This document shows, in pieces, positions 44,401-53,400 of a stretch of 64,000 nt of DNA; positions within the stretch are counted from its first letter, which is position 1; every line of letters starts with the position of its first letter. The stretch comes from Desulfoluna spongiiphila (GTDB lineage Bacteria > Desulfobacterota > Desulfobacteria > Desulfobacterales > Desulfolunaceae): NCBI RefSeq assembly GCF_900101345.1, contig NZ_FMUX01000026.1:21798-85797 (forward strand). Direction: 5' to 3'. The notes below the pieces were generated by a model, which had not been told where the DNA came from, did no database searches, and saw only the letters and a list, made by a program, of their open reading frames with translations. Position numbers and translations under genes: made by a program.

Positions 44401-44559
44401 CTGGACCGGCCGCACCGACGCCAGAAGGCACAGGAGGGTAAAAAGAACCGTCTCTTTTTTCAACCGGCTCCTGAAAAGGGAAAACAGGGAGAGGCACACC
44501 CCAAAATAGACAGACAACAGGGGTGGTATCAGCCTCACATCAAACTGATCCATCTGCAT
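41497..44559 (-). CDS. 7TM hybrid histidine kinase (upstream paralogue)
   Basis: A 1020-residue sensor kinase with the same plan as the next gene: a block of 7-8 N-terminal helices (PPLLSVYFGVCLSLFSLF onward), GAF-like region, PAS (IQYASPSCLKMSGYFPAEL), HisKA (GVLAGGIAHDFNNIL, His ~632), HATPase (NLFTNASHALEES, GTGMGL) and a canonical receiver (FDVVVTDMTMPRMSG, Asp ~924). Both copies share phrases such as the QKLRQAQKMESIGVLAGGIA stretch. No dedicated response regulator gene lies beside them; the outputs may be phosphorelay or the divergent operon at 44924. Confidence 0.93.
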   Translation of the reverse strand: MQMDQFDVRLIPPLLSVYFGVCLSLFSLFRSRLKKETVLFTLLCLLASVRPVQFLLQRVVSDTGLLLSMERGILIAYAFIPYVGVLFFHRVLRVRRPRLEYGVCGVGLVMAAGALGPWFVSGLQTYPWGVIGKAGPLFFLYVVFGTVSFAYTIFCTVSVMRGQRDAEARLKQRYLFAALIGGPALLLVTVLTFIGSPMYPASNFMFVPMAVMAYGVLRHRTQDIGSVMRFLFYRLAYALVFLLPNFLVFLLLKPLLYGGEILSLAPLLLLWYAANYLSVTKLHPKVSRRFNRYRHHLKTVESKFARDLLILRDTRSLVAEFGELVRSTLRFRSIRFFFAPVEEPGRLMDMDGEEISLDESTAAFLVAEDCLIDHYFLNSELLMPDEEVRDDLKSIFDAYKGMCTVPLVQYDQLIGLVVFADKQGDAPVTPVEVEFLEKVSRYLSIALYNSRVYQAVTSVKDQLELRRRELSREILERRRAEESLRRSEGHYRLLSDNILDTLVVVEVAHETIQYASPSCLKMSGYFPAELVGSRFRDYLTKNSGRELARAVPPPEEGAAFLVELEHRRKDGELAWVEVSGHFIAAGDGRMEVVGLARDISERRVAEMEKEELSQKLRQAQKMESIGVLAGGIAHDFNNILMAILGYAQLGAMYLGEADGKAGEIVAQIETAGIRAKELVSQILAFSRQDEQARRAVDLVGITRESLSLMRPVIPRAISIDADFPDRPMMVVADPVQIHQIVVNLFTNASHALEESAGGAIRVSVRQTTLDSGEARRYGLEPGPFVLLRVSDPGGGMDDEVRARIFEPYFTTKEPDKGTGMGLAVVQGIILSHNGAVVVASDKGAGTTVDVYLPEAAGGTDVPLSSGEPGKVCRGRVLFVDDETMLVELAGEALVRMGFEVVALEDPVEALDRFKKDPGGFDVVVTDMTMPRMSGLKLAESVRAVCDGVPVILCTGFSNEIVGRRHEEMGVSAVLFKPVPMKELAEAIHGVRSGQHKVAKELPAPESHGDISGRDMPVSAS

Positions 44560-44627
44560 CCCTCCTTCTGCGACATAACCGACGCGGACCTGACCGTCGG
44601 TGCCCCTTCCACCATGTAATCACTCGT

Positions 44628-44656
44628 TTGACTCGTTCCGGGTGTTCATATATAAT
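44628..44656 (+). promoter_or_regulatory. Near-consensus sigma-70 promoter of the operon at 44924
   Basis: TTGACT (44628-44633), a 17-nt spacer and TATAAT (44651-44656) face the + strand genes. It lies in the 360-base divergent space between the 7TM kinases and the three-gene operon, with a ~260-nt leader. Confidence 0.8.
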
Positions 44657-44923
44657 ACCTTCATCGGCAAAACCGGCGACGGATTTAATATTTAAAGAAC
44701 AAAAAGCCCCCCGGTAAGCGTCTATTCGCCCGCCGACGGCAGTTTCAAGATGATTTCAGATAATACACTTTCGAGTGGCTATCAACCATTCTTACGATTT
44801 CAACTCAGAGGTTCCCGGGCGGATACCCCTATAGTTTACCGTTGATGGAAATTGGAAACATTCCCCTCTCCTGATCCGACGACTGTACCCTTTCCCGCCA
44901 CGGCCCTGGCCGACCCGGATATT

Positions 44924-45562
44924 ATGGACTCAATCAACGCCATCTTCAGCAAACATCCCGACCTCTTGAGCCTCTTTGTCATCACCCCCGATGAATCCGT
45001 GGACCATTCCCGATCCAACGGAACCAACCAGGCGCCCCCCTGTCCCCTTCCCCGTCTCAACCGATTGTACCACGAGGCCGTCCGACTGCTCCCCGAAAGC
45101 CGCGAGGTCCACCTTGCGCTGGGAGCCACCTGCCTCACCCTGAGACCCCTGCCCCTGGCCTGGATACTGGCCGTGCACCACCAGCCGGACTGCGGGCCAG
45201 CCCCCATAGACGCCCTGCAGGAGGCGACCCGGGGCCTGCCCAAAAGCGCCGAAGACCTTCACGAGGAGGCCTTCTCCATCCTTACCCCCGAGGCCCTCAT
45301 CGCAGGCGAGCTCAGCCCCTGGCTCCTCTCCCTGATGAAGCTCCTGGAAAAGGTGACCGGTGCCCCGCCCCAGGTCCCCTTCCACGAGGCCCTTAACAGA
45401 TGGATCGACCGGGAAGACCCCGGCCTGAAGGTGTTGCCCCACTTTGCCGCCATCCTGGCCAAGGGCATCGATGATCCCGGACAGCGGCGGGTTTTTGCCG
45501 AAAAAGCTAAAGAGATCTTCACTTCCGGCGAAAAAAAAGCTAAGGGGAAGCGGACACCATGA
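44924..45562 (+). CDS. Soluble protein, possibly Roadblock-like, first gene of FGE operon
   Basis: A 212-residue protein from the ATG at 44924 (MDSINAIFSKHPDLLSLFVI); a TTG at 44852 in the same frame could extend it. The first half has strand-rich phrases (LLSLFVITPDESVDHSR; EVHLALGATCLTLRPLPLAWILAVHHQ) that recall the Roadblock/LC7 dimerisation fold; the second half is helical (ALNRWIDREDPGLKVLPHFAAILAKG) with a lysine-rich end. Its stop overlaps the next start (ATGA), so the two are translationally coupled. The family call is tentative. Confidence 0.6.
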   Translation: MDSINAIFSKHPDLLSLFVITPDESVDHSRSNGTNQAPPCPLPRLNRLYHEAVRLLPESREVHLALGATCLTLRPLPLAWILAVHHQPDCGPAPIDALQEATRGLPKSAEDLHEEAFSILTPEALIAGELSPWLLSLMKLLEKVTGAPPQVPFHEALNRWIDREDPGLKVLPHFAAILAKGIDDPGQRRVFAEKAKEIFTSGEKKAKGKRTP

Positions 45563-45915
45563 CCACCATACTGGACTTTATAAAAATCGCCCGGATAAAG
45601 GGTGTCGATTCCTATTGCCTTGTCGCCGCCGACGGCCGCCGCATGGCGGGGAACACAACCCATGCAGACGCCTTCTGCGGAGACCTGGCCCGACTCGCCA
45701 GAGAGAGCGCCAAGGCAACTGAAGACACGAGCTTTGACCCTCCGGAAAGCCTCTCCATCCGCGGACCGGAGACCTCGCTTATCATCATCCCCGTCGGAGG
45801 GTACACCTTGGGCATCACCACCGCGGCAGAGACCCCGGAAGGGCCCCTGATCAACGATGTTCAGGCCTTTCTCCGACGCATCCGTCATCAACACACCGTC
45901 AGCCAGAAGAGTTAG
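45559..45915 (+). CDS. Small Roadblock/LC7-like protein (probable)
   Basis: A 118-residue protein beginning MTTILDFIKIARIKGVDSYC. The phrase GVDSYCLVAADGRRMAGN followed by a helix and the strand TSLIIIPVGGYTLGITT matches the strand-turn-strand/helix layout of Roadblock/LC7 domains, which mediate dimerisation and often regulate small GTPases in bacteria. It overlaps the previous gene by 4 bases and precedes the secreted FGE-like gene by 7. No MglA-type GTPase is adjacent. Confidence 0.65.
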   Translation: MTTILDFIKIARIKGVDSYCLVAADGRRMAGNTTHADAFCGDLARLARESAKATEDTSFDPPESLSIRGPETSLIIIPVGGYTLGITTAAETPEGPLINDVQAFLRRIRHQHTVSQKS

Positions 45916-45922
45916 CCTTGCC

Positions 45923-47482
45923 ATGCCCCGATTGATCCTGCTGCTTATCGCCGTTTTCCAGCTCACCCTGGCCTGCCCTGCCGCCGCCGAGCTCCCCGAC
46001 CTCAGCACCCGGGTCCTGCCCGACCTCACCGAGGCCCTTTCGCGGTACCGGGACCGGAGCCGGGCCCTTGACCAACAGCACCGAAACCGGCTGCAGGAGA
46101 TCGAACGCACCTACTACCAGAAGCTCAACAGCCTCAGGCTGGAAAGCCCCAAGCAGCCCTCCCCCAGGGGCATGTTCGAAACCACCGAAGAGTTCAAGGA
46201 GCGCCTGGCCCGCCACCGCAAGGCCCTTGACGAGGTGCGCACCACAAACCACAACACCCTGGCCGACATGGAACGCCGGGGCGTCCTGCGCATCCGGGTG
46301 GCCGAAGCCGAAGTCGACTGGCTCGAAACCCAGCTTATCCGCCTTGCCCCCCTGGCCGAGACCATCTCCCTGCTCCAGGAAAAAGGGTGCATCGTACCCC
46401 GAGACACCGCCACCATCACCGTGCAGCGCCCCGATGCCGACACCTTCAGGTTCCCCGTCACCATCAACCACAATAAAGCCCTCTACCGGGACACCTGGAC
46501 CTATCCGGACCGGGACCGGGCCGAAACCATCTGGCGGCTCCGCCACGACCTGAAGGTCTTTCCCTACTACACCCCCGTGCCCGCAGTGGGCAACGGCATC
46601 GACCTGCACCTCAACGCCTTTATCATCACCGGACCGGACAACGTCCCCCTGACCCGCTTTTCGGTGGGGGCCACCAAACCCTTTGACGAGGTGACGCGCC
46701 TTGGCCGCATCCGCACGGACGAACTCCCCGCGGCCCGTGTGCTCCTGGCCCTGAGCAACGCGGTGGAAGGGCCGCTGCCCGGCATGCGCTTTGTCTTCAT
46801 CTCACCCCGTGGATTTACCATGGGCAGTCCCAAGGACACCCCGGGGCGCCTTGCCGATGAACGTCTCCACAAGGTGCGGCTCACCCGCCCCTTTTACATG
46901 CAGACCACCGAGGTCACCCAGGCCCAGTGGGAGACCGTCATGGGCAACAACCCCTCGGCCTTTCCCTACTGCGGCGGCGACTGCCCCGTGGAAAACATCT
47001 ACTGGCAGGACGTCCAGCGCTTTATCACCCGGCTCAACGCCTTATACAAAGGCAAGGGCCGATTTCGGCTCCCCACGGAAGCCGAGTGGGAATACACCGC
47101 CCGCACCGGCTCCGCAGATCCCTGGGACCAGCCCGGCGGCGATGCCGGTACCTACGCCTGGTTCCGCTCCAACGCCGGTGACGCCCCCCACAACGTGGCC
47201 ACCAAGCGCTCCAACCTGTGGAACATCTACGACATGAACGGCAACGTCTCCGAATGGTGCAGCGACTGGTACGGCCCCTATCCCGAACTCACCCTGGCAC
47301 GGAACCCCAAGGGCCCCGTACGGGGAGACTTCCGCGTCAGCCGGGGAGGCAGCTGGTTCCACGGCATCGACAGCATCCGGGGCGCCCACAGAAACAGCGA
47401 CAACGCTGGCGACAAAAGCGGGTATATCGGCTTTCGCCTTGTCCTGGAGATCCCCACGGAGGCCATGAAACCCACCCGCTGA
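45923..47482 (+). CDS. Secreted FGE/SUMF1-domain protein with N-terminal helical region
   Basis: A 519-residue protein. A signal peptide (LILLLIAVFQLTLACPAAAE) leads to a charged helical region of ~180 residues with heptad character (YRDRSRALDQQHRNRLQEIE). Residues ~290-515 form a formylglycine-generating-enzyme/sulfatase-modifying factor domain: FVFISPRGFTMGSP, MQTTEVTQAQWETVMGNNPS, FRLPTEAEWEYTARTG, WNIYDMNGNVSEWCSDWYG and GGSWFHGIDSIRGAHRNS. The cysteine pair of true FGEs is not complete here (only WCSDW near the active region), so it is more likely a binding or signalling domain. It closes the three-gene operon. Confidence 0.88.
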   Translation: MPRLILLLIAVFQLTLACPAAAELPDLSTRVLPDLTEALSRYRDRSRALDQQHRNRLQEIERTYYQKLNSLRLESPKQPSPRGMFETTEEFKERLARHRKALDEVRTTNHNTLADMERRGVLRIRVAEAEVDWLETQLIRLAPLAETISLLQEKGCIVPRDTATITVQRPDADTFRFPVTINHNKALYRDTWTYPDRDRAETIWRLRHDLKVFPYYTPVPAVGNGIDLHLNAFIITGPDNVPLTRFSVGATKPFDEVTRLGRIRTDELPAARVLLALSNAVEGPLPGMRFVFISPRGFTMGSPKDTPGRLADERLHKVRLTRPFYMQTTEVTQAQWETVMGNNPSAFPYCGGDCPVENIYWQDVQRFITRLNALYKGKGRFRLPTEAEWEYTARTGSADPWDQPGGDAGTYAWFRSNAGDAPHNVATKRSNLWNIYDMNGNVSEWCSDWYGPYPELTLARNPKGPVRGDFRVSRGGSWFHGIDSIRGAHRNSDNAGDKSGYIGFRLVLEIPTEAMKPTR

Positions 47483-47616
47483 GGCCCCCCGGACCGTCCC
47501 GGGATCCGGCTTGAAAATCGGGAATATCCCCTATAGACATCCCGACTCCCCCAGACATACAATCCATCCATGCACTGATTTTTTCCCGTGTCCGAGACAA
47601 AAAAAACGGATCACCC

Positions 47617-47661
47617 GCACCGTTGGCGAACCAACCGCCCCACAGGCCGAATTGGTGCGGG
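47617..47661. terminator. Inverted repeat after the FGE-like gene
   Basis: CCCGCACC and GGTGCGGG form an 8-bp stem around a ~30-nt loop that contains its own smaller pairing. It lies between the FGE-like gene and the next gene. Function as terminator is plausible but no strong T run is present. Confidence 0.4.
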
Positions 47662-47691
47662 ATCACCTTTTGACTTTCCCGGAGGCCCCAA

Positions 47692-47976
47692 ATGATCAGC
47701 AAAGCTGCCATCACCTCATTTCAGCTCCCTCCCCACACCATCCGGTCCTGTCGGGACCTCTATGAAGAACTGGCCCGACACCCCAAGAAGTACCAGTCCC
47801 TGAAAGAGACCCTCTCCCACTTCGAATCCGACCCCCAGGCCCTCAACAAACTCTGGTGGGTCCTCAACTACCATGCGGAAAATTTCGACAAGACCAGAAA
47901 ACTCCGGGCCTGGGTCGAATCCCGCCTCGAAGAGCTGGCCGACGACCGAAAACGCCGTCATCCCCTTCAGGCCTGA
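47692..47976 (+). CDS. Small soluble helical protein, unknown function
   Basis: A 94-residue protein, MISKAAITSFQLPPHTIRSC then DLYEELARHPKKYQSLKETL, LNKLWWVLNYHAENFDKTRKL and a charged helix ending ADDRKRRHPLQA. The whole chain looks alpha-helical. GGAGG lies 7 nt before the ATG. No family was recognised. Confidence 0.75.
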   Translation: MISKAAITSFQLPPHTIRSCRDLYEELARHPKKYQSLKETLSHFESDPQALNKLWWVLNYHAENFDKTRKLRAWVESRLEELADDRKRRHPLQA

Positions 47977-48200
47977 TCCCCCATGGACCGTTTCCCTCCA
48001 ACGGGCCCCTGAGGCCCGGCCCCGTCAACCGCAATATCCCTTTTGCCTGCACTTTTTGCTTCCTTTTCCCTTCGGCAACGACTACCTTAAATAAAACAAT
48101 GATCACCGAACGGTGGCGGATCGGACGTCACCGTTCGATAACCGCCCCCGTCACGGTGGGGCGGATGGCTGCCCTCCTTTTCCAGCGAGACACGTTGCCC

Positions 48201-50054
48201 ATGGTACGAGACTACTCCAAAGTACTTCAAGAGATGATCGTCACCCCGGAAGTTGCCTTAGAAGAGATCGAGCCCGGGATGAGTATCTTCATCGGGACCG
48301 GTGCCGCAGAACCCCGCGCCATGGTCCGCGCCCTCATGGCCTCCTCCGCCCCGAACATCCAGGACCTGGAGCTGATCCAGATCATCAGCTTCGGCGATGC
48401 CGTCAACTCCAAGAATTTCTCCGCCGACCGCTTTCGCCTGAAGACATTCTTCTCCGGATGGGTAGCCGACGACGCCATCTCCAAGGGCCATGTGGACTAC
48501 ATCCCCAGCCGCTACTCCGAGATCCCCAACCTCTTTGCCTCGGACCACATCGACGTCCACGTGGCCATGATCCAGGTCTCCCCGCCCAACGACTCGGGCT
48601 ACTGCAGCCTGGGAACCGCCGTGGACGTGGCCCGGCAGGCCATGGACAAAGCCACCGTGGTCATCGGCGAAATCAATGAAAACGTCCCCCGCACCTTCGG
48701 GGACACCTTTGTGCCCATCTCGGATTTTGACTGTTTTGTCCTGTCCGACGACCCGCCCATCACCTTTGACCGCTGGCCCGTGGACGAGGTCTTCGACGTG
48801 GTGGCGGAAAAGGTCGCCTCGGTCATCGAAGACGGCAGCTGCATTTCTTATTCCATCGGTCCCCTGTTCGAGGCCCTGCCCCGGCACCTGCGGGGGAAAA
48901 AGAACCTGGGCATCCACAGCCCCTTTGTCACCGACGCCCTCATGGACCTCATCAACAGCGGGGCCGTGACGAACCGGAACAAGAAAATCTACCAGGGCAA
49001 GTCCCTGACCTCCTACGCCCTGGGATCCAGGGAGCTCCTGACATGGCTCGACGGCAACCCCATGGTGGAGTTCCAGGCCATCAACCGGGTCTTCAGCCCC
49101 ATGCAGATCGGCAAGAACCCCTCGGTGGTCACCATCGTCCATGCCAGGAAGGTGGACCTGAAAGGCCGCTTTGCCCTTCACACCGGCAAGGGCAACGTGG
49201 CCACCGGTCCCTCGGAGGTCATCGATTTTTTCAACGGCGCCGAGATCTCCCGGGGCGGGTGCACCATCTTCGCCCTGTCCAGCCGGAACCTGGAGGGCAA
49301 GTCCAACGTCACCTGCAGCGTGGACAACTACCCCAACCAGTTCTCCCTCCACGAGTCCGTGGACCTGGTCATCACCGAATACGGGGTGGCCAGCCTGAAA
49401 GGACGCACCGTGCGGGAGCGGGCCCAGGCCCTCATTGAAATCGCCCACCCCGACGACCGCGCCGCCCTGGTGGCCGCCGCCCGGGAGAGTCACATCCTCT
49501 ACCAGGACCAGATCTTCCTGGAGCACTCGGCCCACTCCTACCCCTCGGAGATCCACCGCACCCGGACCTTCAAGGGCGGCACGGTGGTCCAGTTCCGCCC
49601 CATCCGTCCCTCCGACGAAGAGGGCATGCGAAAGCTCTTCTACCGCTTCTCCGACACCGCCGTGTATTACCGTTACTTCACCCCGGTGACAGCCATGCCC
49701 CACGCCAGGATGCAGGAGTACGTCAACATCGACTACACCGACACCATGGCCATTGTGGGCGTCACGGGACGAGCCGATAAGGAACGGATGGTGGCCGAGG
49801 GCCGGTTCGTCAAGGGCAGAGAGGAGGGGTATGCCGAGGTGGCCTTTGTTGTGGACGAAGCCTTCCAGAACATGGGTATTGCCACCGGTATGCTGGACAT
49901 GCTCACGGACATCGCAAAAAAAAGAGGACTTAAGGGATTCACTGCCGATGTCCTCAGCTCCAACCGACAAATGCTTGCCGTCTTTAAAAAATTGGGCGAG
50001 AGCTGCAAGGTCGCCATGAGCAACGGGGTCTATGAAATCACCGTGACATTTTGA
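48201..50054 (+). CDS. Acetyl-CoA hydrolase/transferase fused to a GNAT domain
   Basis: A 617-residue (from 48201) cytoplasmic protein. Residues ~1-440 are an acetyl-CoA hydrolase/transferase (Cat1/class I CoA-transferase) enzyme: GMSIFIGTGAAEPRAMVRAL, HVAMIQVSPPNDSGYCSLG, VVIGEINENVPRTFGDTFV, VTIVHARKVDLKGRFALHTG and DLVITEYGVASLKGRTVRERA, containing the Glu region that carries the CoA thioester. Residues ~460-617 are a GNAT acetyltransferase (QFRPIRPSDEEGMRKLFYRF; YAEVAFVVDEAFQNMGIATGMLDML). The fusion is known in Desulfobacterota and suggests CoA-ester control by acetylation. Start codon is uncertain; ATGs at 48099 and 48165 are alternatives. Confidence 0.9.
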   Translation: MVRDYSKVLQEMIVTPEVALEEIEPGMSIFIGTGAAEPRAMVRALMASSAPNIQDLELIQIISFGDAVNSKNFSADRFRLKTFFSGWVADDAISKGHVDYIPSRYSEIPNLFASDHIDVHVAMIQVSPPNDSGYCSLGTAVDVARQAMDKATVVIGEINENVPRTFGDTFVPISDFDCFVLSDDPPITFDRWPVDEVFDVVAEKVASVIEDGSCISYSIGPLFEALPRHLRGKKNLGIHSPFVTDALMDLINSGAVTNRNKKIYQGKSLTSYALGSRELLTWLDGNPMVEFQAINRVFSPMQIGKNPSVVTIVHARKVDLKGRFALHTGKGNVATGPSEVIDFFNGAEISRGGCTIFALSSRNLEGKSNVTCSVDNYPNQFSLHESVDLVITEYGVASLKGRTVRERAQALIEIAHPDDRAALVAAARESHILYQDQIFLEHSAHSYPSEIHRTRTFKGGTVVQFRPIRPSDEEGMRKLFYRFSDTAVYYRYFTPVTAMPHARMQEYVNIDYTDTMAIVGVTGRADKERMVAEGRFVKGREEGYAEVAFVVDEAFQNMGIATGMLDMLTDIAKKRGLKGFTADVLSSNRQMLAVFKKLGESCKVAMSNGVYEITVTF

Positions 50055-50092
50055 TTTAATGACAGAAACACCCAATCCCTCACCCTGAACAG

Positions 50093-50134
50093 AACACGCC
50101 GCACACCCCGGACATGGTTCCCGGCGGCGTGTCC
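50093..50134 (+). terminator. Hairpin after the acetyl-CoA hydrolase/GNAT gene
   Basis: ACACGCC(G) pairs with (C)GGCGTGT around a ~25-nt loop, about 40 nt after the stop codon, followed by CCACAACTCCTTTT. Weak T run, so moderate confidence. Confidence 0.55.
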
Positions 50135-50441
50135 ACAACTCCTTTTCCACGGCAACAAATTCGGATATCACATTGACTGACACAACTCCTGCCCCCATCC
50201 CACCGAAATAACTCCCGGCTACCCAGCTATTTAATGTTGCAATACGGCCGCCAACCCAATAAGGTGACAACCCATGTTGCAACACCAGGTAACACGGTGC
50301 CTTGATGAGGACGCCAGATCCGGTGTTGCCATCACCCCGGTACCTTATCCATGGCCCGTCTCCGGGGCGACCGTCACATACGCCTGGTCGGTTCCATGAC
50401 TCCGAGGCTTTTCCACTAACGTCAGCTATCCGGTGCCCCCC
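50135..50441. other. Non-coding leader of the DUF2339 gene
   Basis: About 300 bases without a recognisable gene. No clear promoter was identified. Confidence 0.5.
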
Positions 50442-53400
50442 ATGTATCTTCTGCCCCTGATCCTCCTTGCGGTCTGCACGTTTGCACGGCTGAATACAAT
50501 CAACACCAGGCTCTCGAAGCGTATCGACACCCTGGAAACCGCCCTGCGGCAGATGGCCGCCGAAGAAAAAAGCCATCAAGAAGAACACGCCGAGACAATG
50601 GACACAGCCCGGGAGGCGCCCCCCCAGGATGCCATTCTGGACGAACTGCTCCTTGAACTCCGGGCCGAGCCGCAACCGGCTCCCCCCAAGGCCAAACCGG
50701 CACGACCGCGTTTTCAAAAGGGACGCATCCTGTTTGCGCCCCCGGCCCTCTTCATCGAAGCCGCCCCTGCAACAGCTCCTCCCGAGCCAAAGCCCGCCCA
50801 AGCCCCCAGCCCAACCCTTCGCACCACCTGGGCCTCCCAGTGGCAGCGGTTCAAGGCCAATGTGGACTGGGAACTCTTTGCGGGCGCCCGGCTCTTTGCC
50901 TGGCTCGGAGGGCTGGCCCTCTTCATTGCCGCCGGGTTCTTCGTCAAGTACTCCATCGACAACAACCTCATCCCCGCCCAGCTTCGCCTGGCCATCGGCG
51001 CGGCAACGGGCACGGCCCTTCTGATTGCATCGGGCCGGGTAAAAAGCCAGCGTTACGACATCCTGCGGCAGACCTTTGCCTCAGGTGGCATCGGGGTCCT
51101 TTACAGCGTGGTCTTTGCCGCCACCATCTACTATCACTACATCCCCAACCCCGTGGGATTTGGAATCCTCTCCCTCATATCGGCAGCGGCCTTTGCCATC
51201 TCCGCCTATTACCGGCGCATCTCCATCGCCATCCTGGGTGCCGTGGGTGCCTATATCACCCCCCTGCTCCTCAGCAGCGGTCAGGGGAGCCTGATCCTGC
51301 TCTTTGCCTACCTGGCCGTGGTGGGCGTGGGCCTTCAGAGGGTCTCAAAATTCCTTACCGCGCCCTCCCTTCTCTTTGTTGCCGCAGCAGGTACCCTCGT
51401 CACCTCGGGCTGCGCCACCTTCACCTCCATGGGAGCGGGCCCGGCCCTTCCCATGGCCGTGATGTGGAGCGCCATTCCAGCTCTGTTTGCCTTCTTTCTC
51501 GCCCCAAAAGAGCTCAAACCCGAAGAGAACCAATCCATCCTGTGGGCAGGGTTTCTATCCTTTTTGCCGCCCCTTGCTGCGGCCCTTGCCCTGACAGTAT
51601 TTAGAACAGGCTGGGGCCCCCTTCTCATCCTCACCGCAGCCACGGTCGCCGCCCTGGGCCTGGGGCTTGCCAACAAAACGTGGCACGACCGGGTCGTCCC
51701 ATACATCGCCCTCACCTTTCTTCCGGTACTGGCCTGGGTATCCATGCGATTCGATGCGCAGAGCGCCTCGGTGAGCACCCTTCTCTTCCTCGTGTACGGT
51801 GTCGCCGGAGGCTTAGGACCCGTGGCCCTTATGCTGCGGCATGGGTATACGGGCAATACGCTCCGATGGCTCAAGATCTTCCCTGCGACTGTGGTGATCG
51901 CCTCGATCCTGGCCCTTGTTGGAACGCCCTTCACGGGCTTTCTCTTCTGGCCCGTGATGCTGCTCCTTCAGGTTGTAGGCATCGGGGTGAGCCTTCTCAT
52001 CGGTGCCCTCCTCCAGGTGCTTCTTCTCTTGTGTCTCTTTGCGGGTGCGGGGCTCTACTGGCTCACGGCCATGCCCTCTGCCGTCATCGGCTTCGGGTTT
52101 TTCTCCTTTCTTCTCATCGCGGGCGTGCTTCTCATGGCCGCCATGGTCTGCCTGCTCAAGGCGCTGCCCGCCGTGGTGGCCCGGTTGGACCTCCCCGCCC
52201 CCCAGGGAATCGCCACCCATTTTCCCGAGCCGGAAAAATGGCTTGTGGCCGCCCCCTCCGTGGGTGTTTTTCTCCTGCTTGGGGCCACCTTTGCCGTGCC
52301 CCATCCCCACTACCCCCATGGGGGGATGATCACCTTGACGGCCTTCCTCGGCCTCTGCCTCTTCTTCAGCATACGAACGCGCTTTCAGCCTGCGGCAGCC
52401 ATCGCCCTTGTGGCCGCAACCGCGGCCCAGTCGGTCTGGGTCTTCAGCCAGTGGGGAGCCCCCCTTCTCTTTTCTGCCGTCACCTGGTCATCGGTGCTGT
52501 TTGCAGCCGCCCTGGGCCTCCCTTTTCTCCTGTTCCGCGAGCAGAAAAAATGGCCCCTTGTCTGGCATGTTGCCGCCCTGTTTGAGCTGGCCCAGATGCT
52601 CTTTGTCCTCTATGCCGCCAAACACCTCTGGCCCGGGGACCTCTCCGGATGGCTCCCCCTCATCCCGGCGATCCTGAAAACAGGCCCCGTTGCCATTCTC
52701 TTAAGAAAGCTTGAAAACACCCCCCAGCGGAACAGCATCATCGCCTTCCACGGCGGCGTGCTTCTCTTCTACCTCTCCGCTCTGCCCGTGCTCCTGCTTC
52801 CCCACGGATGGCTCGGGGTGGCCCTGGTCTTTGAGTCTGCCCTTCTGCTCTGGCTCAACAGACGCATCGAACACCCGGGCCTCAGGTGGGTCTCCCTTGG
52901 ACTGGCTCCGACGGGGCTCCTGGTCCTCTACACCGCCCTGCCCCGCATGAGCGCAGAGGGGGCCCTGCCCTTGGTCAACCCGGCCTTTTTCTCCGTGGCC
53001 GCATGCACCGCAGCCTTAGGGGCCGCCGTCAAACTCAGCCCCTGGCCCAAACGCAACCTGGGCCGCATGGATCTGCCCAACACCTTTCTCTGGATGAGCC
53101 TCGCCACGGGATTTTACCTCGTGAACCTTGCCATCGCCGACCTCTTCTCCGGCACCGGCACCTCCCACAGCATCATCCCCACCGGGGCATACACCCACTG
53201 GGCTGCCTGTGCCCTGGCCTGGGCCGGGTTCGGCGCAATCACCTGGCGCGTTTCGCGGCTCCACATCGCCATGCGGCTTGCCGGGCTGTTTCTCTTTCTT
53301 TCGGGCAGCACCGGCCTGGTCCTCCTGCCCATGCTCCTGCCCAAGGCCATCGCCACCATGGGCCCCTGGGCCAACCTGGCCATCTTCGCCTGCCTGGCCC

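Noticed and set aside
48258..50801. 847-codon frame antisense to the acetyl-CoA hydrolase/GNAT gene
   Set aside because: Shadow of a GC-rich gene; no domain motifs; crosses an intergenic hairpin and the next gene's start.
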